From NCBI GenBank assembly GCA_002286715.1, contig NSJX01000061.1:1-64000 (forward strand): 64,000 bases of DNA, in the 5' to 3' direction. Both the position numbers and the translations under genes were made by a program. The notes under the pieces are model-generated. The model did no database searches, was not told the origin of the DNA, and saw only the letters and a program-made list of their open reading frames with translations. This document shows, piece by piece, positions 46,791-58,638 of this stretch; the first letter of the stretch is position 1, and the number at the start of each line of letters is the position of its first letter. This DNA is from Dentipellis sp. KUC8613 (lineage: Eukaryota; Basidiomycota; Agaricomycetes; Russulales; Hericiaceae).

Positions 46791-49388
46791 ATGCCCCGCT
46801 CTCGAACTGCAGATGACAACCCACGTCCATCTAAGCGCAAACGAACCGAGAGCAATGCACCATCAGAAAGTCTTGTGCCATTACCTCCACCTATCCTCCT
46901 CGTCTCGCTTCCTAGTCTGCTCATCCACCCGCCTACCCACCAATGCCACCCTCAATCTCTTCAACTATCACTTCTCTCGATCCGGAAATGCTTATCTCTC
47001 AGCGCGTTGTCTCCGGAAATAGAATGCAGAGCGTGGACATCTCTTGCGGAGCTCGGGATGAATATCATCGGTGGCGGGTTTCATGAGAAGCCTGATCACC
47101 CATGGGCGCATGGAATAGAGAAGGAGGTGAGTAACTTCCCTGATACTCACAGCTCTAAGCTCAGACAGACTTTTAAAGGTGGACACCGCCATCAGCAAAG
47201 GCGTACGTCGTAATTTCTGCGCATACATGACCCTCGCGAGAGCTAAACACCCGGATTTTTAGCTTCTTCTTTCGCAGAAGGTACGTCATCTAATGTCGCT
47301 GTACTTCCTCCTAACTAACATTTATACTAGCATTCGTCTCTTCGTACATACAGGCACCATCTTACTCTTCTCCATGCGCGAATTTGCCACCAGCAGCACA
47401 ACTACAAATTCGCCCGCAATCTCATGCGACGGATGCTCTCTTCGTTCACCCCCAATGATTCTCCTTCTATCGTGTATAGCGCGCACCTCACTCTCATCGG
47501 ACAGCTCGCTGACTCGTCTCATCTCACGGCCATACAAGATGCACATGCTGCTGTGGACGCCGCGAAGGCCCTTCACACGCTGGCCACGACCAATGGCCAC
47601 ATGCAGATCGCCGTCCTGGCGCATATAGTGACCCTGGGCATCCTCGTCACACGTAGACTATGGTCACTGGTGCCTCCAGCAATCGCAGCTGCCGAATCTG
47701 CGCTTGGCCTCACATATCCTCCTCCGTCGAGCAGCAAAGATGCGCGCTCGGACTCGAAGTCACAGGAAGCGGCATACAAGACATTCAACGATCACTTCGA
47801 AGCACTCATGGCCATACACGCGCTTATTTTGGCGGTCACTTTCTACACGCATGCCGGTTTCTCGTCCGACGTGGCGCCCCGTCTTTCTCATTTGCACACC
47901 CTCCTCGACTGCGGCGCGATCGATGCTTTCCCAGACGGCATCATACCTGTATGCATTGATTTCCTCTTGTCAGACTTGTTCGACAATTGACATCACGCAC
48001 ATAGATCGACTTGCCTTCAGGCCCACCTCTGTCTGTGCAGATCACGCACCCTCGCGTCCTCTTCTACCTCGGTTTCCTGATCACCAGCGTCTCAAAGCGA
48101 GACGCCGTAGGCCGCAAGCCGAAGCGCAAGATCTTTGCCGTCGAGGGCCTTGCCCAATTCGACAAGAACACTGCGCCGCCTCTAGCATGTAGGCGAGAAG
48201 TCGCATATAGCCTGAAAATCACTCATGATTTTACCACAGGTCCCTCGTGGACGAGTCTAGGGCAGCTCGAAGAGATGGGAGATACTCTGGCACACATCAA
48301 GGCAGACTTACTTTCTGAGCTTGTCGCGGTAGGAACCTTCATCGCCATTCCCAAACACTATCTGACATTCCAGCCAGGTATCCATCATGCGCAGCGAATT
48401 CGATTCCGCAGAAGAGGTGAGCCTCCCCTCCTCGCGTCGCTCCGCATATCTCACGATCCCCCTCCAGCACCTCGCCGCGCTCATCGCCCACACCCGCAGC
48501 ACGCTCCTCTGGCCCACATACGCGCCCCGCATCACGCTGCACCACGCGCACCTCGCACACGCCCTCGGCCAGAGCGCGCGCGCACTCTCCTGCTACCGCG
48601 TTGCCGCGCACCTCGCGCCGGCCGGCCAGTTCGTGCACGCTGCAGCGCTCGCGGGGCAAGCTGCGCTGCTCATTGGGCTCGCGCGGCGGCCGGATACGGG
48701 CGGGGCTGAGAATGAGATGCCAGAGCGCGAGCGGCGCGCGCTGGCAAGGCAGGCGGCGAACGCGTGCGTGGGCAAGGGCGGCACGCTCGAGGCGGTCGGG
48801 CAGATCCTGGAGGCGTGTCTCGCGCCGGAGATCCTCAAGGCCAAGTGCGTCCTTATCCACTTCTCATCCTCATCTCCCCTTTCCTTTCCCTTTTCCTTTG
48901 CGAAACTGACGACACGGCGGCGGCGGTGGCGACAGGCAGCACCTGAAGCATGCAATGCATCTCGCGACCAAGGCGCAGGACAACCACCTGCGCGCGCTCG
49001 TGCTCGCGCTCATCTCGACGCACTACTTCCACACCGCGGGCGAGCACGCGCAGGCGACGCTGCACGTGTGCGACCAGCTCGCCGCGGGGCTCGGCGCGCC
49101 CGCGGAGAAGACGGCGGAGACGGACGCGGAGGCGGCGGCGCAGGGCAATGTGCCGCTGCGGCTGTGGGTGGGCGAGCGGTTCCTCGGTGAGTGCCTGGCG
49201 TATCCGTTCCGCAAATATTCCGCGCGGCTGGGCTGATGCGGATGGATGTTGCAGAGTTGTATAAGCGCGCGGGTAAAGGCGAGCGGGCCAAGAAGCAGGT
49301 CGTGATGAATGCGGAGCTGGTGAAAGCCGTCGAGCGGCTGGCGAGCCGGCCGTCGATGTTCGCGGAGGAGGCGCGGGTGGATGAATAG
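46791..49388 (+). CDS. Cohesin loading factor MAU2/SCC4
   Basis: Nine exons, 46791-47126, 47179-47202, 47263-47280, 47331-47948, 48005-48188, 48240-48328, 48378-48844, 48936-49186, 49255-49388, give 706 aa. The N-terminus is basic and disordered (PSKRKRTESN), a likely nuclear signal. TPR-like helices follow, with the family blocks HHLTLLHARICHQQHNYKFA, GPPLSVQITHPRVLFYL, GRKPKRKIFAVEGL, PSWTSLGQLEEMGDTL, LKHAMHLATKAQDNHLRAL and LWVGERFLELYKRAGK. MAU2/SCC4 wraps the N-terminus of NIPBL/SCC2 and helps load cohesin on chromatin in G1/S. Exons 2 and 3 are only 24 and 18 nt. Length fits the fungal family (600-700 aa). The upstream ACGCGT would suit G1/S control but is only suggestive. Confidence 0.88.
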
Positions 49389-50342
49389 ACGGATTGGTAT
49401 GGACAGGTTCGGTGTTTGTGTCTCCTCGTCGCGCTATGGTCATTGCTGTGGAGTCTGTTTTGTAGCATACCCTGGAATCGGATATCGGTAGGAGTTTCGG
49501 TAATTCACGTTTGTCTTTCGGTTTCTTTTGTCGGGTACATTGGACTCTGGAGACCGGATGCTTAGCGGAACGGGAACGGGAACGACTGAGGATACTGAAG
49601 CATCCGCGGCTGGATTCTGTTTCCGAGCCGCGCATGGGTAGGGATGGTATATCTCAGCGACGGCTGTTGGCTAGGCGACTAAACCCGCGGCGGCTGCACG
49701 GGCGGAAGAGTGCTTGTTGGTCTGGATTGAAATACTGATGCCGCCGCAGGGCTTGTCGAGCCGAATAGCTCGGGGTGAAACAGAGAGTGGATAAGGAAGT
49801 CAAAAGCCACACCAATCTAGCCTACTGCTGGTGCTGAGTTGTCGAGCTGACGTGTTTCCACAAGGACCTACCAAATCCAATCCAGACGGAGCAACTCGAT
49901 ATTCCATCCGAAGTCTCGGGGGCTGGCGGGCGGGTGCTTGCGCGGCTGTTCGAAGACTCGGCTAGCGGGCGGCGGGAGCCGCGGCCCGGGGATGGTCTGA
50001 ACTGAAATACAGTTGAGGGTAATCTGATTGTCGCCCAAGTTTGCGCTCTAGGGGACAAGTCGCAGCGCGTTGATCCAAAGCGAGGAGTGGAGGGGGAGGT
50101 AGTGTAAGAGAGATATGTTTTCTTTCGCCGATGTGATACGATAGCAAGCATGAACTGTATATAACTATATCACGCATAGAGACGGTGCATTCGATAGCTG
50201 CAAGTTATTAGAATACTCACCCTTGCGAAAGAAGAGGCAATTCTGAAGTCGTTCAAGAAGCATCTGTTTGACTTTGTTTTATTTTCAGAAGTGTTCTAAG
50301 GGTATCATGTCTATGTGGTATACTCTAAATGAAGACGAGCGT
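49389..50342. other. Intergenic between convergent genes, no gene seen
   Basis: 3' flanks of the MAU2-like gene (plus) and the kinase gene (minus). Open frames at 49511-49738 and 49822-50177 show nothing recognisable. Confidence 0.55.
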
Positions 50343-51784
50343 CTACAAAACCATCAACTTCTGGAACGCCTGCCTCAAGAACGACCCGCTCACGTCCGCC
50401 TGCTTCTTCTCCGGAATAGGCACACCACACACCTCATCCTCCACAAGAACCAGCTCGCCCATGACCGCGCTGCCCATGGGAGAGATATCCACCTCTCCCT
50501 GCACGGGAACGTGCTCGGGCGTGATAGGACCCACACTCTCGAGCGTCTCCGTCGACAGTCGTGATGCCATCGGCGGGTTGCGCACGAAGGTGAACGGGCG
50601 CGGTGGCGCACACGGCGAGTCGGGGTTCGGGCTCGAGAAGACGTAGAACTCCTCCGAGTCGGCGGGGTCGAGCGAGCCGGGGCGCGGCGAGGCCATCCTG
50701 GGCGAGGGCGCGGACCGAGCGGCGTGGACGTGGGCGGGCACGGGCACAGGAATGGGGATAGGGATGGGCGCGGGCTTGGGCTGCATGCGCATCTGGTGCT
50801 CGCCGTTGAGCGTGCGCGCGCACTCCTGCGCGAAGCGGTGGGCGCGGCGCAGCTCGCGGTCCGTCATGAAGAACGTCGCCATGCCCTTGACCTCGGTGCG
50901 CATGTCGCGGAGCGTCATGCGCGAGAGCGGGTTGAGCGCGAGGATGCGGCGCAGCAGTGCGTTGGCAGGGCGCGAGATGGGGAACATGTGCAGGAAGAAG
51001 TCCGGCTCGTGCAAGTAGGCGGCGAAGCAGTCGTCCTCGGAGGAGGCGTTGCGCCAGGGGTTGCGCCCTGTGAGCATATTGATAAGGACGATGCCGAGCG
51101 CCCAGATGTCGCTGTGCCGGGAGGAGAACGGTCCGACGTTGAACTCGCGTCCTCTGCACTCTGCAAAGAGATCAGCGAGGAAGAAATTGATGGTGAAGGG
51201 AAGAACTAACCAGGCGACATATAGAACGAGCTCCCGCACCCGAAGTCCTCGGTCACACAATGGGACGTGGCGAGCCCGAAGTCGGCAAGCCAGGCCTTGG
51301 TGCGATCCTTGGAGATGAGGATGTTCTCGGGCTTGATGTCCCGGTGGTACACCTCCCTCCTGTGACAAGCGTCGACAGCATCGATGAGCTGCAACATGAT
51401 CTTCTTCACCAGGGCGTCGTTGCGCCAGAAGATGTTGTCGCCTGTGACGGCGGCGAACAGGTCGCCGCCAAGGCACAGGTCGAAGACGATGAAGAGGTGC
51501 TCGGCACTCTCGAATGCGCGGTGCATGCCAACGACTCCCTCCAAGTCGGTGACTGAAGCGTGGAGCGTCAGCTCCCGCATGTGGTGTGCGACCGACTTAG
51601 ACATTTTTGATTTGTCGAGGCATTTGACAGCGTACTCCGTGCCGCGGGCGGAGCGGGTGTCGATGGCGCGGTAGACAACGCCGTAGGCTCCAGAGCCTAA
51701 GACGCCGCGGAGAAGGAGGGAACCATTGTCGATGGTCTTGCCAACGAGGTTGGTCTTCGGCTCCTTAGACTGGATGTGGACCAT
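50343..51784 (-). CDS. Ser/Thr protein kinase, Ran1/Ksp1/Sks1-like
   Basis: Two exons, 51211-51784 and 50343-51160, give 463 aa. The kinase domain spans residues ~24-300: glycine loop GSGAYG (30-35), catalytic Lys in AVKCLD (54), HRD in YHRDIKPENIL (147-149), DFG in ADFGLA (168-170), and YMSPE in place of APE. GSSFYMSPE and HSDIWALGIVLINMLTGRNPW are typical of the fungal Ran1/Pat1, Ksp1, Sks1/Vhs1 group, which act in nutrient, meiosis and glucose signalling. The C-terminal 150 residues are low-complexity, with a Pro/Ile/Val repeat (PIPIPIPVPVPAH) and Ser/Pro-rich stretches that may carry phosphosites. All catalytic residues are present. Its own cellular role cannot be set from sequence. Confidence 0.9.
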
Positions 51785-52258
51785 GGTGATAGAGTGCGGT
51801 AGTAAGGAAGATGTGAGAACGGTGGAGGTGAGAGTGAGTTAGAGCACAAGAAGCAGATAAGTGAATAGTGTGTGCGGAGGATAGGTCTGCAACCAGTGCA
51901 GAGTGGGTGATGTAGATGTGGTAGTGGTTCAAGTGATAGAAGACTCACAGAGCGAATAGGGAGACATTATATACCCTCCAGCAGCGGGTGTCGCATGCAG
52001 TAGAACGGACACTCTGCATCCGCGGAACGCGGAGGCAAGCAGAGACCCGCGTCGTAGACAAGGAAGAGAGCGGGCGGAAGCAGGAAGAGCTGAGACCGGC
52101 ACGCGCGCGTGAGCTATGTATCACGTGCAACCCCAAATCGGTCTCGTGACTTTGAGCATCCGTGAGCCCGGCGGATTCCGTGGAACGCAGGCCTCGACGA
52201 CTTTCACTTCGTTCTTCGTCTAGATTCCAGGTGGATACCACCAGTCTTCCGTCAAACA
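51785..52258. other. Kinase promoter region
   Basis: On the minus strand this is C/T-rich near the ATG, a common feature of fungal promoters and leaders. No gene is seen. Confidence 0.5.
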
Positions 52259-52800
52259 ATGCTCGTCATTAAACCAGCACTGAGGTGACTTGTCTGTACG
52301 TGGGCAGACTTGGACATGTTGACTGACTACGCCGTCGCGTAGTCTCCAGTTCAACAGACTATTAGCGCAATGTCGAGGATGCTTGCTTCGCAGCTGACAG
52401 GGAATCCGACTCATACAGAGATGCCGCGAGCGCACGAAAGGCCTTAGAACATGAATTTGAAGCCTTTCGGTGAGTCCTATCGTCTCTCCACACTCAATCC
52501 AGCGCCCTCGTTCTCGTCAATCGCCTTCCTGCAGAGACCCTGGCCCACATCTTCGATTTTCTTCATTATTCAAGTCACTCGCGTGTATCGAGGGCCGGCA
52601 CCGTGCCCTCGAACATCCCAGCCTATTCAAATACAGTCCCTGGAACGCTTTGCGGACGAACCCCGTTCTCGACGACCCAGAAGCCTTGACATTGTTGGGT
52701 ATGCGCTTCGGGCCTCTTCGGCGAGTATCGCCTCCGCGAGCGACGACCTAGATGATTTCAGCGCCCGCTACCATACAAGCGGCTGAGCGTCCAATTGGGC
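52259..52800 (+). pseudogene. F-box pseudogene
   Basis: The family's tiny first exon is recognisable (ATG at 52259, MLVIKPALS, donor GTGACT), then exon 2 reads STDY, TAG, RNVEDACF. The TAG replaces the invariant Trp of the DYW/EYW-x-N motif. EHEFEAFR, an apparent extra intron-like insertion, then VNRLPAETLAHIFDFLH (the F-box) and ALEHPSLFKY follow, with frame breaks between them. The leucine-rich part is short and disrupted. Dead by one clear nonsense change and several frameshifts. Confidence 0.75.
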
Positions 52801-52941
52801 AATATTTGCGAGCAGCTGCTTGGTTTCCTAAGAGCACTGGGACAGGCATGTTCGCGATCTGCCTGATATGTGGACAGGTTCGAAGTGGGAAGCCCTACAA
52901 AGTTGACAACTGACAGATGCGCTGTAAAATCCCATTTCGAG

Positions 52942-53020
52942 TCGGATATGGTGTAATGGCTAACATTACCGCCTCTCATCTTCGTGCGCGGTAGCTCGGG
53001 GTTCGATTCCCCGTATCCGA
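52942..53020 (+). tRNA. tRNA-Glu (anticodon CTC) with intron
   Basis: Acceptor TCGGATA/TATCCGA, A box TGGTGTAATGG, B box GGTTCGATTCC, anticodon stem ACCGC/GCGGT, loop CTCTCA, anticodon CTC, 8-nt intron (TCTTCGTG). A T4 lies 25 bp downstream. Confidence 0.88.
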
Positions 53021-53249
53021 AATGTACTGGGTACTGCCTGGCGTTGTTTTATCATTGTTGAGGTTGAGCCGTCATATACCAATTTTTGCCCTCCAGGCTC
53101 AGCCCAGACAGCAAAAAAGGGAAGCTGTTGGATTTACCATGATTGATCTATTACACTGATCCTTGACAATAAAATCCAACAAAGCCCACCTCATGAAAGA
53201 GAGCACGAGAAGTACAGTCTATATGTGTCCGACACATTTTCTGGAAACG

Positions 53250-53350
53250 GAAATTTTGAAACACTTCCTGCAGGTAATCACCATGTCCGACATCCTACAT
53301 ATCTGAGTCTGTCCTCCTGACCTCATTTTCCCCTCAGACAAGTGAACAAG
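53250..53350 (+). pseudogene. Degraded duplicate of the CSE1 5' end
   Basis: CACCATGTCCGACATC here is the same as at the real CSE1 start (54291 on), including the preceding CTGCAG region. It is followed by a recognisable but mutated copy of the next ~60 bases (..TTTTCCCCTCAGACAAG.. versus ..TTTCTCCTCAGACGAGG..). The frame is lost a few codons after the ATG. Confidence 0.65.
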
Positions 53351-53726
53351 CTGAGCAGTGGCATGCATCGTGAGCCGCACATCACTAAGTAATTAGCTCG
53401 AACCTAACCCTTCCGCTCATTGAATGGCATCTTCACCTACGGACTAGGGCTCTCCACCGTGGACGCCACTGCCTTGTCCCCCGAGGACCGCACCAGCCTT
53501 CAAGACTCCGGTCTCTGGAGCGCAGAACATGAACTGTCCCTGCTTCAGATCGTCGCATCTGTAAGGACACATAACCGGTGAGTATTCAAATCGCACATAT
53601 CGGGCGTAAAATGTAAACTCTCGTGCCGCGGCCCAACCGCGGGTTGCTCACAATGTTTAAGGCGGGTAGCTTGCACGGTGGTGTCCGGGGCGTCGTAGAA
53701 TATCAGACTGAGCCCGTACATGATCA

Positions 53727-53924
53727 TTATTTGCATGAAAATGGCGCACCTTTACGAAGGCTATGATTTTGAGTGGAGATCTCTTTTAATGCATCGACCC
53801 TCTGCCCCATAGCATCGACATTTAAATTCTCCGCCACAGCGTCAACCTTCTCACCCACGGCGCCGATCTTCTGACCCAGCTGCTGTTCCATAGCATTCAT
53901 CCTCTCACATAGCCGCTCTTCCAT
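53727..53924 (-). other. Open frame with coiled-coil-like repeats, probable fragment
   Basis: The 65-codon frame reads MEERLCERMNAMEQQL and then GEKVDAVAENL / GQRVDALKEI, an 11- to 14-residue amphipathic repeat. Upstream in-frame sequence (PWLRPILID) is also open. A Pro/Ala/Ser-rich frame further 5' (near 53957-54060) is in a different phase, so this looks like a gene remnant rather than a complete gene. Confidence 0.3.
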
Positions 53925-54294
53925 ATCAATCAGAATGGGTCTAAGCCAAGGAGCTACAGCGATGTCAAATTAGCAGAGGAAAGCTCAGACGAAGTGTCAG
54001 ATCGTCTACGTTCCGCTGCCGGGGCTGGGCCTGGCGCAGTTGGCTGCTGGGTGGTGATTTGATCGAGTCAATCTACTACTTAGTAGTCAAACTCGGGGAG
54101 AATATCATGACGTGGGTTTTCAGCCATGATAGATAAATTATGTGCGATGGGAGTTCGCAGAAGAAGGACAAGCTGAACTTGCGCTGTTCGAAAGGCGCGC
54201 TCGGCACGTGCCCGAGACGCGTCATGGACACGTGATGGAACGAAAGCCCAAGGGACTCGGTTTCCTCGAAAACGCCTTTCTGCAGACGTTCACC

Positions 54295-57200
54295 ATGTCC
54301 GACATCCCTTCTCTCCTCCTCGCTTCTCTTTCTCCTCAGACGAGGAAGCAGGCAGAACAGTCTCTGCAGACGTTCAGCTTGCAGCCGTCGTTTGTGAACC
54401 ACCTTCTGGAGCTCGTCCTCAACCCCGCACAGGATCGTGCCGTTCGACTGGCGGGAAGCGTCTACCTGAAAAATGTCGTCAAGCTGCGGTGGCTTCCAGA
54501 TGTACGCTTCCCGGCTATCTTTTGCGAAGATGTTCTGACGCAAACTGACGCGTCTAGGACGACTCTCCGATCGCAGACCAGGACAAAGAATCGCTGAGAT
54601 CGCAGCTCGTCCCTGCGATGATCGCGCTCTCGAACCCCAGTGATAAGGGCGTGCGAGCACAGATTGCGGAAGCTGTCTCTCTCATCGCGCAGGTCGACTT
54701 CCCCGATGCCTGGCCGAATCTCGTCGACGTGCGCCAGATTCTTTGCTTCCGTCCTTTGCGCATTTTGCTGAACACACGGCTTCTTCTCTAGCAACTGGTG
54801 TCGTCACTAAACCCGCAAAACTTCGACGTCAACGTCGGCGTCCTGGAGACCGCGCACTCCATCTTCCGGCGGTGGAGATCCCAAGCGCGGTCGAATGAGC
54901 TCTTCAGCACCATCATCCTCGTTATCAACAAATTCTCCCCGGCCTTCCTCGAGCTGTTCCGCTTTGTCGCCCAACGACTGTTCACGACGCCACTGCCTCC
55001 CCAGCCTGAGCTGGGCCTCCTCGCACAGACCATGGCTCTGCTCATTGACATTTATTACGATCTTACTTGCCAGGATCTGCATCCTGTATTCGAAGACGGC
55101 CACGACGAGTTCTTTAACGCACAGACGGGCTATTTCATGAAACTTATGGCATGGGACCCTAAGGAGCTACACACGGAGGTAAGGGTACTCGCCACCTCAG
55201 AGGACGCAGCTGATCCGTCGAATAGCCGGACGAACCTACCCCTTCATTACCATCCAAAATCAGGACTAATATATTAGAGCTTGCCGAAGTACGTCTCCTA
55301 GGAATTGCTCATCGAAAGTCTTCTTACAGTGCGTAGATGTATGTGAAACTATACCCCGAAGTCCTTGCCCGGTCGCAATCTGTTGAGGCTCTGGTGCGGG
55401 CTGTTTGGGAATTAATTGGTGGAGGGCAGCAGCTCGGGATCTCGCATGATCCTGTAAGTCCAGTCACACATTGCTTTGCCTGATACCGACATTCTCTGTG
55501 CAGCTGGTCTCCCAATCACTTCGCTTCATCTCCACCGCAATTCGTTCTGGATCGTACAAAGATCTTTTCAGTTCGAGAGATACCATATCTGGACTCATCC
55601 AAGGTGTTGTGGTTCCTAATGTTGGCTTCCGCGAGCAGGACTTGGAGGCGTTCGAGGACAGCCCGCTCGAGTACATCCGGGGCGACTTGCTGCTCACCGA
55701 AATCGCGACACCGCGACAGGCTGCTGGTGATGTCATAAAAGCGCTCGTGGCGAGCGGCCTCGAAGTGGTCACGACTGAGATTGTCAGCGAGTGGATCAAG
55801 AAGGGGTTGGATACCTACAGCGCGCAGAAGGGCGGCGGGGACTCGTGGAAGAGCAAGGACTCTGCGATCTACCTGTTCGAGTCGGCGGCGACGCGCGGCG
55901 GGACGACCTCGGTGAATCCATATTGTGTCTCGTGCGCGGACGCGGCCACGTGCTGACTGACCCCCCGTAGCATGGCGTCACGTCCACGAACGCGCTGCTG
56001 GACGTCGTCAAGTTCTTCAGCGATTCCATCTTCGCAGATCTGCAGGGCGATCCCGGGAGCGTGCATCCGGTGCTGCAGGTCGATGCCATCCGGTACCTCT
56101 ATACCTTCCGGAATGGGGTGAGTGCCAAGCCAGACCGTCGTGCGCGCTCCCTTCCATCTGACCATACACCGCCCTGCCGTGTCGCCAGTTGACAAAAGAG
56201 CAACTGCTGTCCGTCATACCGCTCCTCGCGCGCCACCTCGGATCGGAAAATACAGTGGTGTACACCTACGCAGCCATCGCGATCGATCGGATACTCTTCA
56301 TTCGGGTGGACAACAAGCCGATGTACGCTGCTGCCGCCCGTTCTTCATACGCATACTGATACTGACACTCTGTATCCGCGCCTCGATACAGGTTCGCTTA
56401 CACAGACATCAGGGACGTCGCGCCTGAGCTGCTCAACATGCTCTTCCGGCGGATTGAGGCCGGGGCTAGCCCCGAAAAGGTCGCGGAGAACGACTTCCTC
56501 ATGCGCTGTACGTGCTGTACATAGCCCATGGCCTCCTCCTCGGCCCCGCGCTAACTAATATGCAATTGGGCTGGCGACTGGCGATTGGCGACATGAAGGC
56601 GTCATGCGCATCATCATCACCGCGCGCCAGACCCTCGCGGAGGGCTTCGAGGCGCTGCTGCAGCGGCTCGTCGCCATCCTCGGCACCATCTCGCGCAACC
56701 CGAGCAACCCGCACTTTGACCAGTACATCTTCGAGAGCATCTCCGCGCTCATCCGGTGAGAGAGAAATTGCATAAACTTGTGCTTGTGCTGAGGTGCTGA
56801 TACTGACGCTGGGACGGCCAGATTCATCGGCCCCACGAACCCGGCGTCGGTGCCTGTATTCGAGCAGACCCTGTTCGGACCGTTCACCGTGATCCTGCAG
56901 CAGGACATCGACCGTAAGGCCACCCTGTCCCCGGGCCCAGCCCCACGCTCCTCCCTGCTGGCCGCTAATACCCTACACCATATGCAGAATACATCCCCTA
57001 CGTGTTCCAGATCCTCGCGCAGATGCTCGAGCAGCACGCGGGCGTGCCGACCGAGTACCGCACGCTGCTGCCGCTGCTGCTCACGCCCGCGATCTGGCAG
57101 CAGAAGGGCAGCATCCCGGGCCTCGTCCAGCTGCTCAAGGCGTTCCTCGACCGCGATGCCGCGCAGATGGTCGCCACGGGCCAGTTCACGAGCGTGCTCG

Positions 57201-58387
57201 CGGTCGTGCAGCAGAGACTGATCCCGTCGAAGCTGAATGACGGCTGGGGCTTTGAGTTGTTGCAGGCGGTTGTGAGGCATATCCCTGCGTGCGTGCTGCT
57301 TTCATTCATTTGCGGCTTTAGACGCGCGCTGATCGTCGCTTACCCTTAATTCTAATCTCTCATTGCCAATCTTTAACCTGGCGTTCTCCATTTCGCGTTT
57401 GGCGTCTGGCGTTTGGCATTTTGGCAACTGGCGTTTGGGCGCACAGATCGAGCCTGCAGCAGTACTTCCGCCCGATCGTCGTGACGCTGCTCACGCGGCT
57501 GCAGACGAGCAAGACGGACACGTACGTGTACCACTTTGTGTACTTCCTGCTGTACACGATGGCCATCAACGCCGAGGTCCTCGGCCCGGACTTTGTCGTG
57601 CGCGCGGTGGAGGAGGTGCAGCCGGGGTGCGTGTCCGTTTGTCCTCTCTTCTCCGTCTCCCCTTCTCGGAATTCCATCTCCACTCTCCGAATCTCGTCTC
57701 ATTTTATACTATCTTTTGTTATCTGTGAATTTTTCGAGGACATACGCTGACTGTACACGCGGGGGCGTAGATTGTGGGCACAGCTCTGCACGAACTTCGT
57801 CATCCCGCAGGCGCCCAAGATGCAGCCGAAGGACCGCAAGGTGGCGATCGTCGGGCTCGCGCGGCTGCTCACGCAGAGCAGCGTCATGATGCAGGCGCCG
57901 AGCGTCGAGGTCTGGTGCGTCCCTTTCCCCTTCTCCTCCCCCTTCCCTCCTTCCCCTCCCTCCTCCCGCTCTCCGCCTCCACCTTACTCCAATCTAATCG
58001 CACCCACCCAAAACTGACGCACGCGCACCCAGGCCCGCGCTCTTCACCGCCCTCGCGCGCCTGCTCAGCCAGCCCTCCGCGCTCTCCAAATCTCCCTCCA
58101 GCACCAGCCCCGACGACACCGACGCCGACGCCGCGCTCACCGCGATCGACTTCGAAGAACAAGCGGCGGGGTACCAAGCCGCGTACTCGCGCCTCGCGGC
58201 CGCGAACGCGGCGCCCGTCGACCCCGTCGCGTACGTCGGCGACGCGCGCGCGTACGTGGGCGGCGAGCTCGCGCGGATCGCAGCGGCGGATGGGAGGGTG
58301 CGCGGGCTGGTGGAGCGCGCGCCGGATGAGGGTGGCGTGGTTAGGGCGTTTGTGGGCGGGTTGGCGGGGGAGGGGTATGTGCTTTAG
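54295..58387 (+). CDS. CSE1: Exportin-2, importin-alpha re-exporter
   Basis: Fifteen exons give 992 aa: 54295-54501, 54558-54728, 54792-55178, 55226-55288, 55337-55453, 55504-55911, 55971-56117, 56189-56322, 56392-56507, 56599-56755, 56822-56913, 56988-57288, 57447-57626, 57771-57914, 58033-58387. The N-terminus carries the importin-beta domain (QAEQSLQTF, AGSVYLKNVVKLRW). Family blocks include RRWRSQARSNELFSTI, MKLMAWDP, DSAIYLFESAATRGGTTS, MRIIITARQTLAEGF, FIGPTNPASVPVFEQTLFGP and YVYHFVYFLLYTMAIN. CSE1/CAS binds importin-alpha with RanGTP and returns it to the cytoplasm. The helical solenoid continues to the end, where an Ala-rich segment (AAYSRLAAANAAP) is typical. The stop is 41 bp before the assembly gap, so the coding part is complete. 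Confidence 0.93.
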
Positions 58388-58428
58388 TGGTGTGTGGGGA
58401 GTGAGATGGGGGAAGGGGGGAGTGAGAT

Positions 58429-58638
58429 NNNNNNNNNNNNNNNNNNNNNNNNNNNNNNNNNNNNNNNNNNNNNNNNNNNNNNNNNNNNNNNNNNNNNNNN
58501 NNNNNNNNNNNNNNNNNNNNNNNNNNNNNNNNNNNNNNNNNNNNNNNNNNNNNNNNNNNNNNNNNNNNNNNNNNNNNNNNNNNNNNNNNNNNNNNNNNNN
58601 NNNNNNNNNNNNNNNNNNNNNNNNNNNNNNNNNNNNNN
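58429..58638. other. Assembly gap (210 N)
   Basis: Run of undetermined bases in the CSE1 3' flank; flanked by G-rich low-complexity sequence. Confidence 1.

Larger units (their letters stand above)
53021..54294. other. Relic-rich intergenic before CSE1
   Basis: Holds an inverted repeat (GTTGGATTT at 53131 with AAATCCAAC near 53171), the CSE1 relic, and a 50-codon open frame around 53431-53580 (ending before a GTGAGT donor) that I cannot identify. A coiled-coil-like fragment lies on the minus strand. Confidence 0.5.
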
